Assembly (NCBI GenBank): GCA_965203915.1
Contig: OZ241918.1
Coordinates: forward strand, 744,001-808,000
Source of the DNA: JASGCL01 sp965203915
Lineage (GTDB): Bacteria; Pseudomonadota; Alphaproteobacteria; JASGCL01
Length of the DNA: 64,000 bases
Direction of reading: 5' to 3'
Shown here: piece by piece, positions 1 through 7,832 of the stretch
How positions within the stretch are numbered: the stretch's first letter is position 1
Layout: each line of letters begins with the position of its first letter
Translations under genes and position numbers: made by a program
Notes under the pieces: model-generated
Databases searched by the model: none
Told to the model about the DNA's origin: nothing
What the model saw: only the letters and a program-made list of their open reading frames with translations

Positions 1-130
1 GTGTGTTGGTTGCGGGTGCGGTGGGCGCGGGTGTGGTGGTTGCGGGCGCGTTGGTTGTGAGCGCGTTGGGCGCGCCGACAATTTCCAAGTCGGGGTTGGG
101 GTAGGTTTCGGGCAAATGCTTCATTGTCAT
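1..130 (-). CDS. Partial CDS, unknown product, N-terminal 43 codons
   Basis: An open minus-strand frame enters from the left edge and starts at an ATG whose last base is 130 (a second ATG is two codons in, at 124). The in-frame codon four triplets upstream of the ATG is a stop, so this is the longest possible start. It reads MTMKHLPETYPNPDLEIVG, then a low-complexity Pro/Ala/Thr/Asn tail (TNAPATTTPAPTAPATNT). The GC-rich GTG/GCG repeats at 1-78 are the DNA of that tail. No clear Shine-Dalgarno site is seen. I do not recognise the family; the rest lies outside the window. Confidence 0.4.
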   Translation of the reverse strand, partial: MTMKHLPETYPNPDLEIVGAPNALTTNAPATTTPAPTAPATNT

Positions 131-216
131 AAAGACAATCTAGCATGATTCTTTAAAAAAAGTTTGCAGTCTTTGCCGAATCGCATCATATTTTATTATA
201 TAAAGGGGAGCGGGAC

Positions 217-1026
217 ATGCCTCAAAGCCAAAAATTAAGTAAAAAAGAGATTATCCAAATTTTGTTTAACAATTGTAAAAATAAAGGCGACTTTATTTTT
301 CATAACAATGATATTAAACAAATTTCTCAGGGAACTTTTAGCAATCAATTTGATGTTACAAAAATTGATTCTTCTCACAAACTGCCAAAGGTTTTAAAAG
401 ATAATAATTATGGTTTGATACATTTAGGTGGGGGATACCATCAATTTATTCATGGTATTGACAAACTTTTTCATTCATTTGAACCAATTCAGAAAACAAT
501 CAATTGGCAATATCAAAAAAGCTTATTAAATAATTATGGCACAAGTGAAAGCAATCTTTTGTCGGTTGCTAACAACCAAAGAATTTTGCATGATTTTGTT
601 TTTGGTAAAGATTGCGATTTTAATCACGCTGATATTAGAAAAAGACCCAAGACTTACCTCCCATTTCCAACAGGACACCCCATGAAATATAAATTGGGTG
701 ACGAAACCGTAGAAACAAAATCTATGAGAATGCAAATTGACCTTGCGATAGAATATCAAGGGGTGGTAGGTGTTTTTGAAGCCAAGAATGGCACGCCAAC
801 CGATTTTTCTATTTATCAAATTTTTAATCCTTGCTATTATTATCACCAGGCAAAAAAAGACGAAAGAATAAACGGTTTGTTGAAAGAAATTTATGGCATT
901 TATGTTACTCGCCCCCAACCAACTTCTAATGTTATCAATTTATGGCAATACCGATTTAAGAAGCCAGAAGACATGGGGTCTATTGAATTTATAAAATCTG
1001 CAAGTTATGTTCTTATTCAGGAGTAA
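217..1026 (+). CDS. Type II restriction endonuclease-like protein
   Basis: The protein has 269 residues. It carries a PD-(D/E)XK nuclease signature: Asp175 in QIDLAIEY, then Glu188-Ala189-Lys190 in VFEAKNG, the D-x12-ExK spacing of metal-dependent restriction enzymes. The stop lies five bases before a DNA methyltransferase start, so the two form a restriction-modification pair. The start at 217 is supported by an AGGGGAG ribosome-binding site about ten bases upstream. The gene is much richer in A/T than the housekeeping genes to the right, which suggests horizontal acquisition. The family is inferred from motif and context; I cannot name the recognition site. It is probably cytoplasmic and held in check by the linked methylase. 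Confidence 0.7.
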   Translation: MPQSQKLSKKEIIQILFNNCKNKGDFIFHNNDIKQISQGTFSNQFDVTKIDSSHKLPKVLKDNNYGLIHLGGGYHQFIHGIDKLFHSFEPIQKTINWQYQKSLLNNYGTSESNLLSVANNQRILHDFVFGKDCDFNHADIRKRPKTYLPFPTGHPMKYKLGDETVETKSMRMQIDLAIEYQGVVGVFEAKNGTPTDFSIYQIFNPCYYYHQAKKDERINGLLKEIYGIYVTRPQPTSNVINLWQYRFKKPEDMGSIEFIKSASYVLIQE

Positions 1027-1031
1027 TTATA

Positions 1032-1868
1032 ATGAAAGAATTATCTTATAACAAAGTTTTTAATGACGACGTCATTAAGGTGTTGAAGGGCTTGCCCGAT
1101 GAATCGCTTGATATGGTCTATGGCGACCCTGATTATAATGTTGGTATTAATTATCATGGCAGCGATTATACAAAAAAATGGGATGATTATATTGATTGGT
1201 ATATAGAACTAACGCGCGAATCCCTTCGCGTTTTAAAGCCAACTGGTAATTTATTCATGATGAATTACCCCAAGCAAAATGCCCATTTGCGCGTAAAATT
1301 TTTAGACCAGCATGCCTACGATGTGCAAGATTATGTTTGGGTTTATAATACCAATGTTGGTCATACGCCGCGCCGTTTAACCACCGCCCACCGTTCCATT
1401 TTGCATGCAACCAAAAGCAAAGACAATCATTTCTACAAAGACGCCATCGCTGTGCCCTACCAAAATCCAAACGATAAAAGAATTCAACAACGAATCAAAG
1501 ATGGGCATCTAGGGCGGATGCCTTATTCATGGTTTTACTATGACCTTGTTAAAAATGTTTCAAAAGATAAAACATTTCACGCATGCCAAATTCCTTTGCC
1601 TTTGGTTGAGATGCTTATAAAATCCTGCACCAAAGAAGATGATAAAATTTTTATTTTATTTGGTGGCAGTGGTTCGGAATTGGTGCTTTGTAAAAAATTA
1701 TTACGCCAATTTATTTCTTGCGAACTAAACGAAGAATATTATCAAATGATTCTTGACCGATTAGCGAATGATGGAAAAATTAAAGAGCAATACAAACTAC
1801 CATTGCAACAAAGACAAGCACAGTTGGATATGGACGAATACAAACAAGAATCTGGTTGGTTGCTCTAA
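1032..1868 (+). CDS. DNA methyltransferase (N6-adenine or N4-cytosine), R-M partner
   Basis: A 278-residue SAM-dependent DNA amino-methyltransferase. Catalytic motif IV is DPDY at residues 32-35 near the N-terminus, and the SAM-binding motif I (FGGSGS, about residues 210-215, followed by a CELNEEYY segment) lies near the C-terminus. This motif order is that of the beta group. AGGAG at 1018-1022, inside the end of the nuclease gene, serves as its ribosome-binding site, so the two genes are probably translated together. DPDY is a variant of the common DPPY and should still place the target base. It should protect host DNA from the adjacent nuclease. Whether A or C is methylated cannot be read from motif IV alone. 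Confidence 0.85.
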   Translation: MKELSYNKVFNDDVIKVLKGLPDESLDMVYGDPDYNVGINYHGSDYTKKWDDYIDWYIELTRESLRVLKPTGNLFMMNYPKQNAHLRVKFLDQHAYDVQDYVWVYNTNVGHTPRRLTTAHRSILHATKSKDNHFYKDAIAVPYQNPNDKRIQQRIKDGHLGRMPYSWFYYDLVKNVSKDKTFHACQIPLPLVEMLIKSCTKEDDKIFILFGGSGSELVLCKKLLRQFISCELNEEYYQMILDRLANDGKIKEQYKLPLQQRQAQLDMDEYKQESGWLL

Positions 1869-1874
1869 TATTTT

Positions 1875-2099
1875 TTAAGGGTTGCGACTTCTTACGCAAA
1901 CTTCCACATCTTCATCAAAGGCAAAATCCAAACCCTCTTTGGTAATAAGGGTTATGCTACCGTCTTTCGTTTTTATAGCCGCTTCAAGATATAGGTCATA
2001 TTCATATTCATGGGATTCCAACAACAAACTACTATTGTCAAGCCGATAGCGTGTTATGGTATCGCCCATTTTTACCAAATCGCCCGCTCTAATATACAT
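1875..2099 (-). CDS. Small hypothetical protein, 74 aa
   Basis: A minus-strand ORF converging on the methylase gene with six bases between the stops. The predicted product is acidic and probably beta-rich (MYIRAGDLVKMGDTITRY at the start), with no signal peptide or membrane segment. I see no good Shine-Dalgarno sequence before the ATG and do not recognise the family. It could be an accessory gene of the restriction-modification island. It is kept because the frame shows ordinary codon usage and no overlapping gene explains the stretch. Confidence 0.45.
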   Translation of the reverse strand: MYIRAGDLVKMGDTITRYRLDNSSLLLESHEYEYDLYLEAAIKTKDGSITLITKEGLDFAFDEDVEVCVRSRNP

Positions 2100-2145
2100 A
2101 AGGGTATTTATATCTCTCTCCCCAAAATTGTCAATTAATATTTAT

Positions 2146-2185
2146 AAAAAAAAGAAAGGCGACCAGTGGAATTAGGTCGCCTTTC
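2146..2185 (-). terminator. Rho-independent terminator of the 53-aa gene
   Basis: An 11-bp perfect stem (2154-2164 with 2175-2185) encloses a 10-base loop. On the minus strand it is followed directly by a run of eight T. It lies about 50 bases past the stop of the small gene at 2236-2397. The plus-strand side lacks an immediate T run. Confidence 0.85.
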
Positions 2186-2235
2186 TCTTGCCGTTTTTAA
2201 CACGGCACCCCGATAATAACAAATGGTTTGTTATT

Positions 2236-2397
2236 TTATGGCCTCAGGATAAGCGAATAAAGTGCCTTTTCGACAAAACTGGTCGTTGCGGCATAATGAT
2301 TCGTGACCAATGAACCATGCTTCGCGCCATGATTCTCCACCTGGGTTGCATGATGCTTGCGAGATTTTTTGCGATATATTTTATGATAAGTTGCCAT
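2236..2397 (-). CDS. Small basic protein, 53 aa, unknown function
   Basis: A short minus-strand ORF. It begins MATYHKIYRKKSRKHHATQV, rich in Lys/Arg/His, and ends with a more hydrophobic stretch (SFVEKALYSLILRP). Its boundaries are unusually well supported for so small a gene. A promoter with a perfect TATAAT box lies about 50 bases upstream (2447-2476), AAAGGG sits about a dozen bases before the ATG, and a strong terminator follows at 2146-2185. The whole unit would give a transcript of roughly 290 nt. I do not recognise the protein; the basic His/Lys-rich N-terminus might bind nucleic acid, which is a guess. A regulatory RNA carrying a fortuitous ORF is the main alternative. Confidence 0.6.
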   Translation of the reverse strand: MATYHKIYRKKSRKHHATQVENHGAKHGSLVTNHYAATTSFVEKALYSLILRP

Positions 2398-2446
2398 GGT
2401 GATTGCCGCCCTTTACAGATAGTTAGGTGATGGTTGATGTTATGCC

Positions 2447-2476
2447 ATTATAAAAACGATTCGTAATAAAATACAA
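2447..2476 (-). promoter_or_regulatory. Sigma70-type promoter for the 53-aa gene
   Basis: On the minus strand, TTGTAT (2471-2476) and a perfect TATAAT (2447-2452) are separated by 18 bases. The start of transcription would fall near 2440, about 43 bases before the ATG at 2397. Confidence 0.6.
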
Positions 2477-2504
2477 TGACTTAACATTATTTCTTTGAAT
2501 CCTG

Positions 2505-2533
2505 TTGCTATCCCGCGCCGCTTATGCTACATA
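2505..2533 (+). promoter_or_regulatory. Possible promoter for the rimP-nusA operon
   Basis: TTGCTA (2505-2510) and TACATA (2528-2533) are 17 bases apart, about 130 bases before rimP. The -10 box is weak. The stretch 2477-2663 holds no convincing gene. Confidence 0.3.
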
Positions 2534-2663
2534 AAAAACATACCAGTAAAGATAATTTATGGGTGGCGTGGCGGTTTTGAAAAAAATCTAACCATCGGCC
2601 GCCCATTTTTTTACCCGAAAATAAACGCCAAAAATACACCATTCATTTCATTTTATAAACCGC

Positions 2664-3320
2664 ATGTTGGAACAAAAGATACTTGAAATCATTACCACGC
2701 CCGTCACCAACATGGGCTATCGTTTGGTGCGGGTAAAATGGCTGGGGGCAAAACATAACCCCATTTTGCAGATCATGGCCGAAAGAATGGACGATAAACC
2801 CATGGCGGTAGAAGACTGCGAAGCCATCAGCCGCCATCTCTCGCTGTTGCTTGATACCAACGAAGCCCTTACCAACCGTTATAGGTTAGAAATTTCATCG
2901 CCAGGCATCGACCGCCCCCTTATGACTCCCGAAGATTTTATAAAAAATAAAGGCTTGTTATGCTCATTATACTTGAAAGAATCGTCAGAAAAGGGTAAAA
3001 GGTTGAAAGCCGTCATTGATGATGTAACAAAAGAAAATGACGGTTGGCAAATCATGTTCTTGCTACCCCATGATGAACCACCCAACCATAACAAAGCAAA
3101 AAGCAAAAAGAAAAAAGAAAAATACCAGCAAAAAAATCATTCATCACCTTCACCATCGCTAGAAAAATTACCTGCCGACAATTTGGCAAATGAAACTTTG
3201 AATGGCGAAAAATTGCAAATTGCTTTTGATAATATCGACACCGCAAAATTGGTCATAACGGATGAATTATTACGGCGGGCATTAAAAAACACCGAAACAG
3301 AAAAAACCAACAACGAATAA
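2664..3320 (+). CDS. rimP: Ribosome maturation factor RimP
   Basis: A 218-residue RimP homologue, needed for 30S subunit maturation. The N-terminal alpha/beta domain shows the family pattern (GYRLVRVKW, then ITMAE-type strand), and the hallmark EISSPGIDRPL follows at about residues 76-86. The C-terminal Sm-like domain is interrupted by a Lys/Ser-rich insert (about residues 133-165, KSKKKKEKYQQKN) before the final strand IDTAKLVITDELLRRAL, so the protein is longer than the usual 150-200 residues. It is the first gene of the conserved rimP-nusA-infB-rbfA order. Confidence 0.92.
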   Translation: MLEQKILEIITTPVTNMGYRLVRVKWLGAKHNPILQIMAERMDDKPMAVEDCEAISRHLSLLLDTNEALTNRYRLEISSPGIDRPLMTPEDFIKNKGLLCSLYLKESSEKGKRLKAVIDDVTKENDGWQIMFLLPHDEPPNHNKAKSKKKKEKYQQKNHSSPSPSLEKLPADNLANETLNGEKLQIAFDNIDTAKLVITDELLRRALKNTETEKTNNE

Positions 3321-3360
3321 AAAATATTACAAATCAACATTTATTGAAAGGACTAAAAAA

Positions 3361-4875
3361 ATGATAAACGAAAATATATTGATGATTATTGACAGCGTGG
3401 CCCGCGAAAAAACATTGGATAGGGAAGATGTTTTTCAAGCCGTCGAAATGGCCCTGTCGCGTGCCGCCGAAGAAAACTATGGCCGCGAGCAAGACATTCG
3501 CGCCACCATGGACCGCACCACGGGGAAGGTAAGCCTCCACCGTTATAAAGAAGTGGTAAGCGAAATCGAATTCGCCGAAAAACAAATCACCGAAGCCGAA
3601 GGCGCGAAAAAAGGTTTGGCGTTGGGCGAATTTTTAAAAGAAGAATTGCCGATGGTGGATTCAGGACGGATTGCGGCCTATGCCTCGAAACAAGTTATCG
3701 TGCAAAAAATTCGTGAAGCCGAAAGATTGCGCCAATACGAAGAATACAAAGACAAAGTGGGCGAAATCGTGCTGGGCACTATCAAGCGCGAAGATTATGG
3801 CAATTTGATATTAGACATCAATCGTGCCGAAGCCATTTTGCGCAAAGACGAAGTTATCCGCAAACAACGCCACAAAATTGGCGAACGGGTTCGTGCCTAT
3901 ATTTACGATGTCAAACGCGAAGCCAAGGGGCCGCAGATATTTTTGTCACGCACCCACCCCGATTTTATGAAGGCATTGTTCAAACAAGAAGTGCCCGAAA
4001 TTTATGACGGCGTTATCGAAGTTTTGGCGGTCGCCCGCGACCCAGGCTCCCGCGCGAAAATTATCGTCCGTTCAAAAGACCCCAGCATTGACCCCGTGGG
4101 GACATGCATCGGGATGAAGGGTTCGCGCGTGCAACAGGTTACGAAAGAACTGTTCGGCGAGAAAATTGATATTATCCATCATACCGAAGACCAACGCGCC
4201 CTGTTGATAGAGGCCATGGCCCCCGCCAGCGTGCAACGCGTGGTTATTGATGATGTTGAAAAAAATGCAAAAATTATCGTTGATAACAGCGATGGCAAAC
4301 AACTTGGTATGGCGATTGGTTCGGGCGGGCAAAATGTTCGCTTGGCTTCTATCCTCACGGGTTTTGACATTGATATCATGACGACCGATGATTTCAACAA
4401 ACAACAGGAAGAACAAACCATGGCGACGGTGAACCTCTTCAAAGAAGCACTTGATGTTGATGACATTTTGGCGCGCTTGCTCTATACCGAAGGTTATAAG
4501 GCAGTGGAAGAAGTAGCCTTGGTTGATGCCGAAGAATTGATGAAGACCGAAGGTATCGATGAAGATATTGCCAAGGAATTGCAAAGTCGTGGCAAGGTTT
4601 ACCTCGCCAAGCATGAAAAAGAAATGGAACAAAAACTTGATGATTTGGGCGTTGATAAAGACATCCGAAAAATTCCAGGCTTGTCCTATGACATGATATT
4701 CAAATTGGCCGATAAAGAAATCAAAACCATCAAGGATTTTGCTTATTTGGATGCCGATGAATTATGCGGCTACAAAGACGGCATGTTGAAAGACTTCTCG
4801 GTTAAGCGTGACGCCGCTAATCAATTTATTATGACCGCCCGTGAAATGGCGGGGCTGATTGAAAAGGCTTCATAA
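3361..4875 (+). CDS. nusA: Transcription termination/antitermination factor NusA
   Basis: The 504-residue protein has the full NusA layout: an N-terminal RNA-polymerase-binding domain, an S1 domain (about residues 130-200), two KH domains with GMKGSRVQQV (about 250) and GSGGQNVRLA (about 318), and a C-terminal pair of helix-hairpin-helix-like acidic repeats (about 360-500). It binds RNA polymerase and nascent RNA and modulates pausing and termination. It lies 40 bases after rimP. In many alphaproteobacteria a small ylxR gene follows; here the 100 bases to infB are non-coding. Confidence 0.96.
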   Translation: MINENILMIIDSVAREKTLDREDVFQAVEMALSRAAEENYGREQDIRATMDRTTGKVSLHRYKEVVSEIEFAEKQITEAEGAKKGLALGEFLKEELPMVDSGRIAAYASKQVIVQKIREAERLRQYEEYKDKVGEIVLGTIKREDYGNLILDINRAEAILRKDEVIRKQRHKIGERVRAYIYDVKREAKGPQIFLSRTHPDFMKALFKQEVPEIYDGVIEVLAVARDPGSRAKIIVRSKDPSIDPVGTCIGMKGSRVQQVTKELFGEKIDIIHHTEDQRALLIEAMAPASVQRVVIDDVEKNAKIIVDNSDGKQLGMAIGSGGQNVRLASILTGFDIDIMTTDDFNKQQEEQTMATVNLFKEALDVDDILARLLYTEGYKAVEEVALVDAEELMKTEGIDEDIAKELQSRGKVYLAKHEKEMEQKLDDLGVDKDIRKIPGLSYDMIFKLADKEIKTIKDFAYLDADELCGYKDGMLKDFSVKRDAANQFIMTAREMAGLIEKAS

Positions 4876-4975
4876 ATTACAGATATTTTTTGGACTTCAC
4901 CATCATGACAACATAATTTTTAACAGATAACTACCAACCTCGAAGGAGTTTTTCTTTAAGTATAAGGATAAAAAA

Positions 4976-7432
4976 ATGAGCGAAGATAGCATAGAAAAGA
5001 AAACATTAAGTCTGAAGACTCCAGTGAAGACGGGGCGGGGTGGCGATGTTAAAAAGAAAATTTTTCAACGCGATGACTCGGGTCAGTTGCGCGTGGTGTC
5101 GCCCGACGTGCTACGCCAACATCAACAAGGCGTCAGCGAAAAACTAACCGACCAAGAACGCGAAACGCGGGTTAAAATTTTGGCGCGCGCCGCACAAACC
5201 AGCGGCCTGGATAAGGGCGACCGCGAGCATATCCAATCATTGGAGGCAAAAGAAAAAAGCCGCAAATTACAAGAAAACCAAAAAGAAATTGAATTAAAGA
5301 AAAGCCAAGACGAACGTCGCCGCGTTGCGGAAGATGAAAGAAAAAGAAAAGAAGCCGAAGCACGGCGTAAATTTGAACAAACCGCAAAGCAGGCAGGGAT
5401 TGCCGATGAAGTAACCGAAGTTAGCAAATTGACGGCGGGTTCGATGCAAAAACCCAGCAGCAGCATGCCACCCCGCCGTGGTCGCGGTGGCGCGGGCGGG
5501 CGCGACGTGCAACGTTTACAAAAAAGACGCGGCGGTAACAGTTTCAATAAAACCAAATTAATTTTGGGGGACGCCGATAGCGAACGGCAACGGTCCGAAG
5601 CCGCGGTGCGCCGCGCACGGCAAAAAGATAGGATGAAGGCCCTAAGCCAAGATAACCAACAAGAAAAAGTTTATCGCGAAGTTATTTTGCCTGAAACCAT
5701 CATGGTGGGCGACCTTGCCAATCGTATGGCCGAGCGTTTGCAGGACGTTATCAAAAAATTGATGCAGATGGGGATCATGGCGACCCAGCAAATGGTTATC
5801 GACGCCGACACCGCCGAATTGATTATTCATGAATTGGGGCACAGCGTTAAACGCGTTGCCGAATCCGATGTCGAAAATATTTTAAAAGATGAATCGCAAG
5901 ATGATGAGGCTTCATTAAAACCGCGCCCCCCCGTGGTAACGGTTATGGGCCACGTTGACCACGGCAAAACATCGTTGCTTGATGCGTTGCGTGCGACCGA
6001 CGTGGCGGCGGGCGAAGCGGGTGGCATCACCCAACATATCGGTGCTGCCCTTATTCATTTAAAAAATGGCAAGTCTATAACCTTTCTTGATACCCCTGGG
6101 CACGAAGCCTTCACGGCACTGCGCGCGCGCGGTGCGGTGGTGACCGACATTGTGGTGTTGGTGGTGGCGGCCGATGACGGTATGCAAGCGCAAACCATCG
6201 AAGCCATCCACCATGCCAAGGCGGCGCAGGTGCCGATAGTGGTGGCGATTAATAAATGTGATAAACCAGGTGCCGACCCAAACAAAGTCAGGCAAGAATT
6301 GTTGCGCGAGCAAATAGTCGTCGAGCAATTGGGCGGCGAAGTGCAATCGGTTGAGGTTTCGGCAAAATCAAAATTGAATTTGGATAAATTGGAAGAAGCC
6401 ATTTTGTTGCAGGCTGAAATCCTCGACCTGAAGGCCAATGCCGATACATTGGCGCGCGGCGTGGTGATTGAATCAAAAATCGAACAAGGGCGCGGCCCCG
6501 TTGCCACCGTTATTGTTAAAAAAGGAACCTTGCGTGTCGGCGATATTTTTGTCATGGGTTCAAGCATTGGCAAAGTGCGGGCGTTGCTTGACGATCATGG
6601 CAAACAAATTAAACAGGCAACCCCTGGCACCCCCGTCGAGGTCTTGGGTTTGCAAGCACTGTCCGAAGCAGGCCATGATCTGGTGGTGTTAGAAAACGAA
6701 ACCAAGGCGCGCGAAATTGCCGATTACCGTTTGCGAAAGAAAAAAGAAGCCGACATGGCAAAAATGCAACGCGGCACCATGGAACAAATGTTTGCCAATA
6801 TAAAATCTGGCGCGCAAAAAAGTTTGCCACTGATTGTCAAAACCGACGTGCAGGGCTCGTTGGAGGCTTTGCTGACGGCCTTTAACAAAATGACCACCAC
6901 CGAAGTGAAAGCTCAAATTTTGCATTCGGCTGTGGGGCCGATTACCGAATCGGATGTTGCCTTGGCGGCGTCGGCGGGCGGTATCATCATTGGGTTTAAT
7001 GTGCGACCCGTCACGGGGGCCAGGCAAAATGCCAAACGCGATAATGTTGACATACGTTATTATTCGATTATTTATCAGGCGATTGATGATATAAAAAATC
7101 TGTTAAGCGGTTTGTTGGCACCCGAAGAAAGAGAGCAATATTTGGGCGTGTTGCAAATTCGCGATGTTTTCAAAATTACGGGCGCGGGCATGATAGCGGG
7201 CTGCATGGTTGAAGAAGGAAAAATAAAACGCGGTGCGTCGGTGCGGTTGTTACGCGATAATGTTGTCATTTATGAAGGAACCCTGCGCCAATTAAAACGT
7301 TTCAAAGAAGATGTGCGCGAAGTCGGCGTGGGTTACGAATGCGGCGTGCAATTGGATAGGTTTGAAGATATCAAGATAGGTGATAAGGTCGAATGTTTTG
7401 AAATAAAAATTATCGCCCGCAGTTTGGCATAA
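4976..7432 (+). CDS. infB: Translation initiation factor IF-2
   Basis: An 818-residue IF-2. The N-terminal region is long, charged and probably coiled (about residues 1-230, with Lys/Glu/Arg-rich helix and a Gly/Arg-rich patch). The GTPase domain follows: GHVDHGKTS at about 323, DTPGHEAF at about 371 and NKCDKPGA at about 425. Domains II to IV (C1, C2) complete the C-terminal half. It places initiator tRNA on the 30S subunit. An AAGGAT ribosome-binding site sits at about 4963-4968. It is followed four bases later by rbfA. Confidence 0.97.
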   Translation: MSEDSIEKKTLSLKTPVKTGRGGDVKKKIFQRDDSGQLRVVSPDVLRQHQQGVSEKLTDQERETRVKILARAAQTSGLDKGDREHIQSLEAKEKSRKLQENQKEIELKKSQDERRRVAEDERKRKEAEARRKFEQTAKQAGIADEVTEVSKLTAGSMQKPSSSMPPRRGRGGAGGRDVQRLQKRRGGNSFNKTKLILGDADSERQRSEAAVRRARQKDRMKALSQDNQQEKVYREVILPETIMVGDLANRMAERLQDVIKKLMQMGIMATQQMVIDADTAELIIHELGHSVKRVAESDVENILKDESQDDEASLKPRPPVVTVMGHVDHGKTSLLDALRATDVAAGEAGGITQHIGAALIHLKNGKSITFLDTPGHEAFTALRARGAVVTDIVVLVVAADDGMQAQTIEAIHHAKAAQVPIVVAINKCDKPGADPNKVRQELLREQIVVEQLGGEVQSVEVSAKSKLNLDKLEEAILLQAEILDLKANADTLARGVVIESKIEQGRGPVATVIVKKGTLRVGDIFVMGSSIGKVRALLDDHGKQIKQATPGTPVEVLGLQALSEAGHDLVVLENETKAREIADYRLRKKKEADMAKMQRGTMEQMFANIKSGAQKSLPLIVKTDVQGSLEALLTAFNKMTTTEVKAQILHSAVGPITESDVALAASAGGIIIGFNVRPVTGARQNAKRDNVDIRYYSIIYQAIDDIKNLLSGLLAPEEREQYLGVLQIRDVFKITGAGMIAGCMVEEGKIKRGASVRLLRDNVVIYEGTLRQLKRFKEDVREVGVGYECGVQLDRFEDIKIGDKVECFEIKIIARSLA

Positions 7433-7436
7433 AGCA

Positions 7437-7817
7437 ATGGCAGAAGACAGGAAATCCTCGGTCCAAAAATTAAGTAGACGCCAATTGCAAATGGGCGAGA
7501 TTATAAGACATGCCTTGGCCGAGGTTCTTTTGGCCGAACAATTTCATGATGCCGCCCTGCAAAATTTGGTTTTGACCATTTCATCGGTGATGATGTCGCC
7601 CGATTTAAAAAATGCCAAGGTTTTTTTTGTTGCCGCGGGCCGCGAACAAGAAAGAGAAGTGGTGGCAGCATTAAATAAGCTGGTGCCATTTTTAAAAAAA
7701 ATGTTGGCAAAAAAATTACGTATTCGTTTTATGCCGCAATTACGCTTCATTGCCGACAATTCTTTTCAAATTGCCGAACATATCGAAACCTTGCTTCATA
7801 ATATAAAGCGTCATTAA
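7437..7817 (+). CDS. rbfA: Ribosome-binding factor A
   Basis: A 126-residue RbfA with the type II KH fold pattern: N-terminal RQLQMGEIIRHALAEVL, central SSVMMSPDLKNAKVFF, and C-terminal LAKKLRIRFMPQLRFIAD. It acts in 16S rRNA maturation and cold adaptation. Four bases separate it from infB, so the two are surely co-transcribed. The usual next gene, truB, is absent; the operon stops here against the convergent accD, with only 15 bases between the stops. Confidence 0.95.
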   Translation: MAEDRKSSVQKLSRRQLQMGEIIRHALAEVLLAEQFHDAALQNLVLTISSVMMSPDLKNAKVFFVAAGREQEREVVAALNKLVPFLKKMLAKKLRIRFMPQLRFIADNSFQIAEHIETLLHNIKRH

Positions 7818-7832
7818 TATAAAAATAAATAA

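Noticed and set aside
2495..2686. Plus-strand ORF of 63 codons overlapping the start of rimP
   Set aside because: It begins before a promoter candidate, overlaps rimP in another frame and has no ribosome-binding site.
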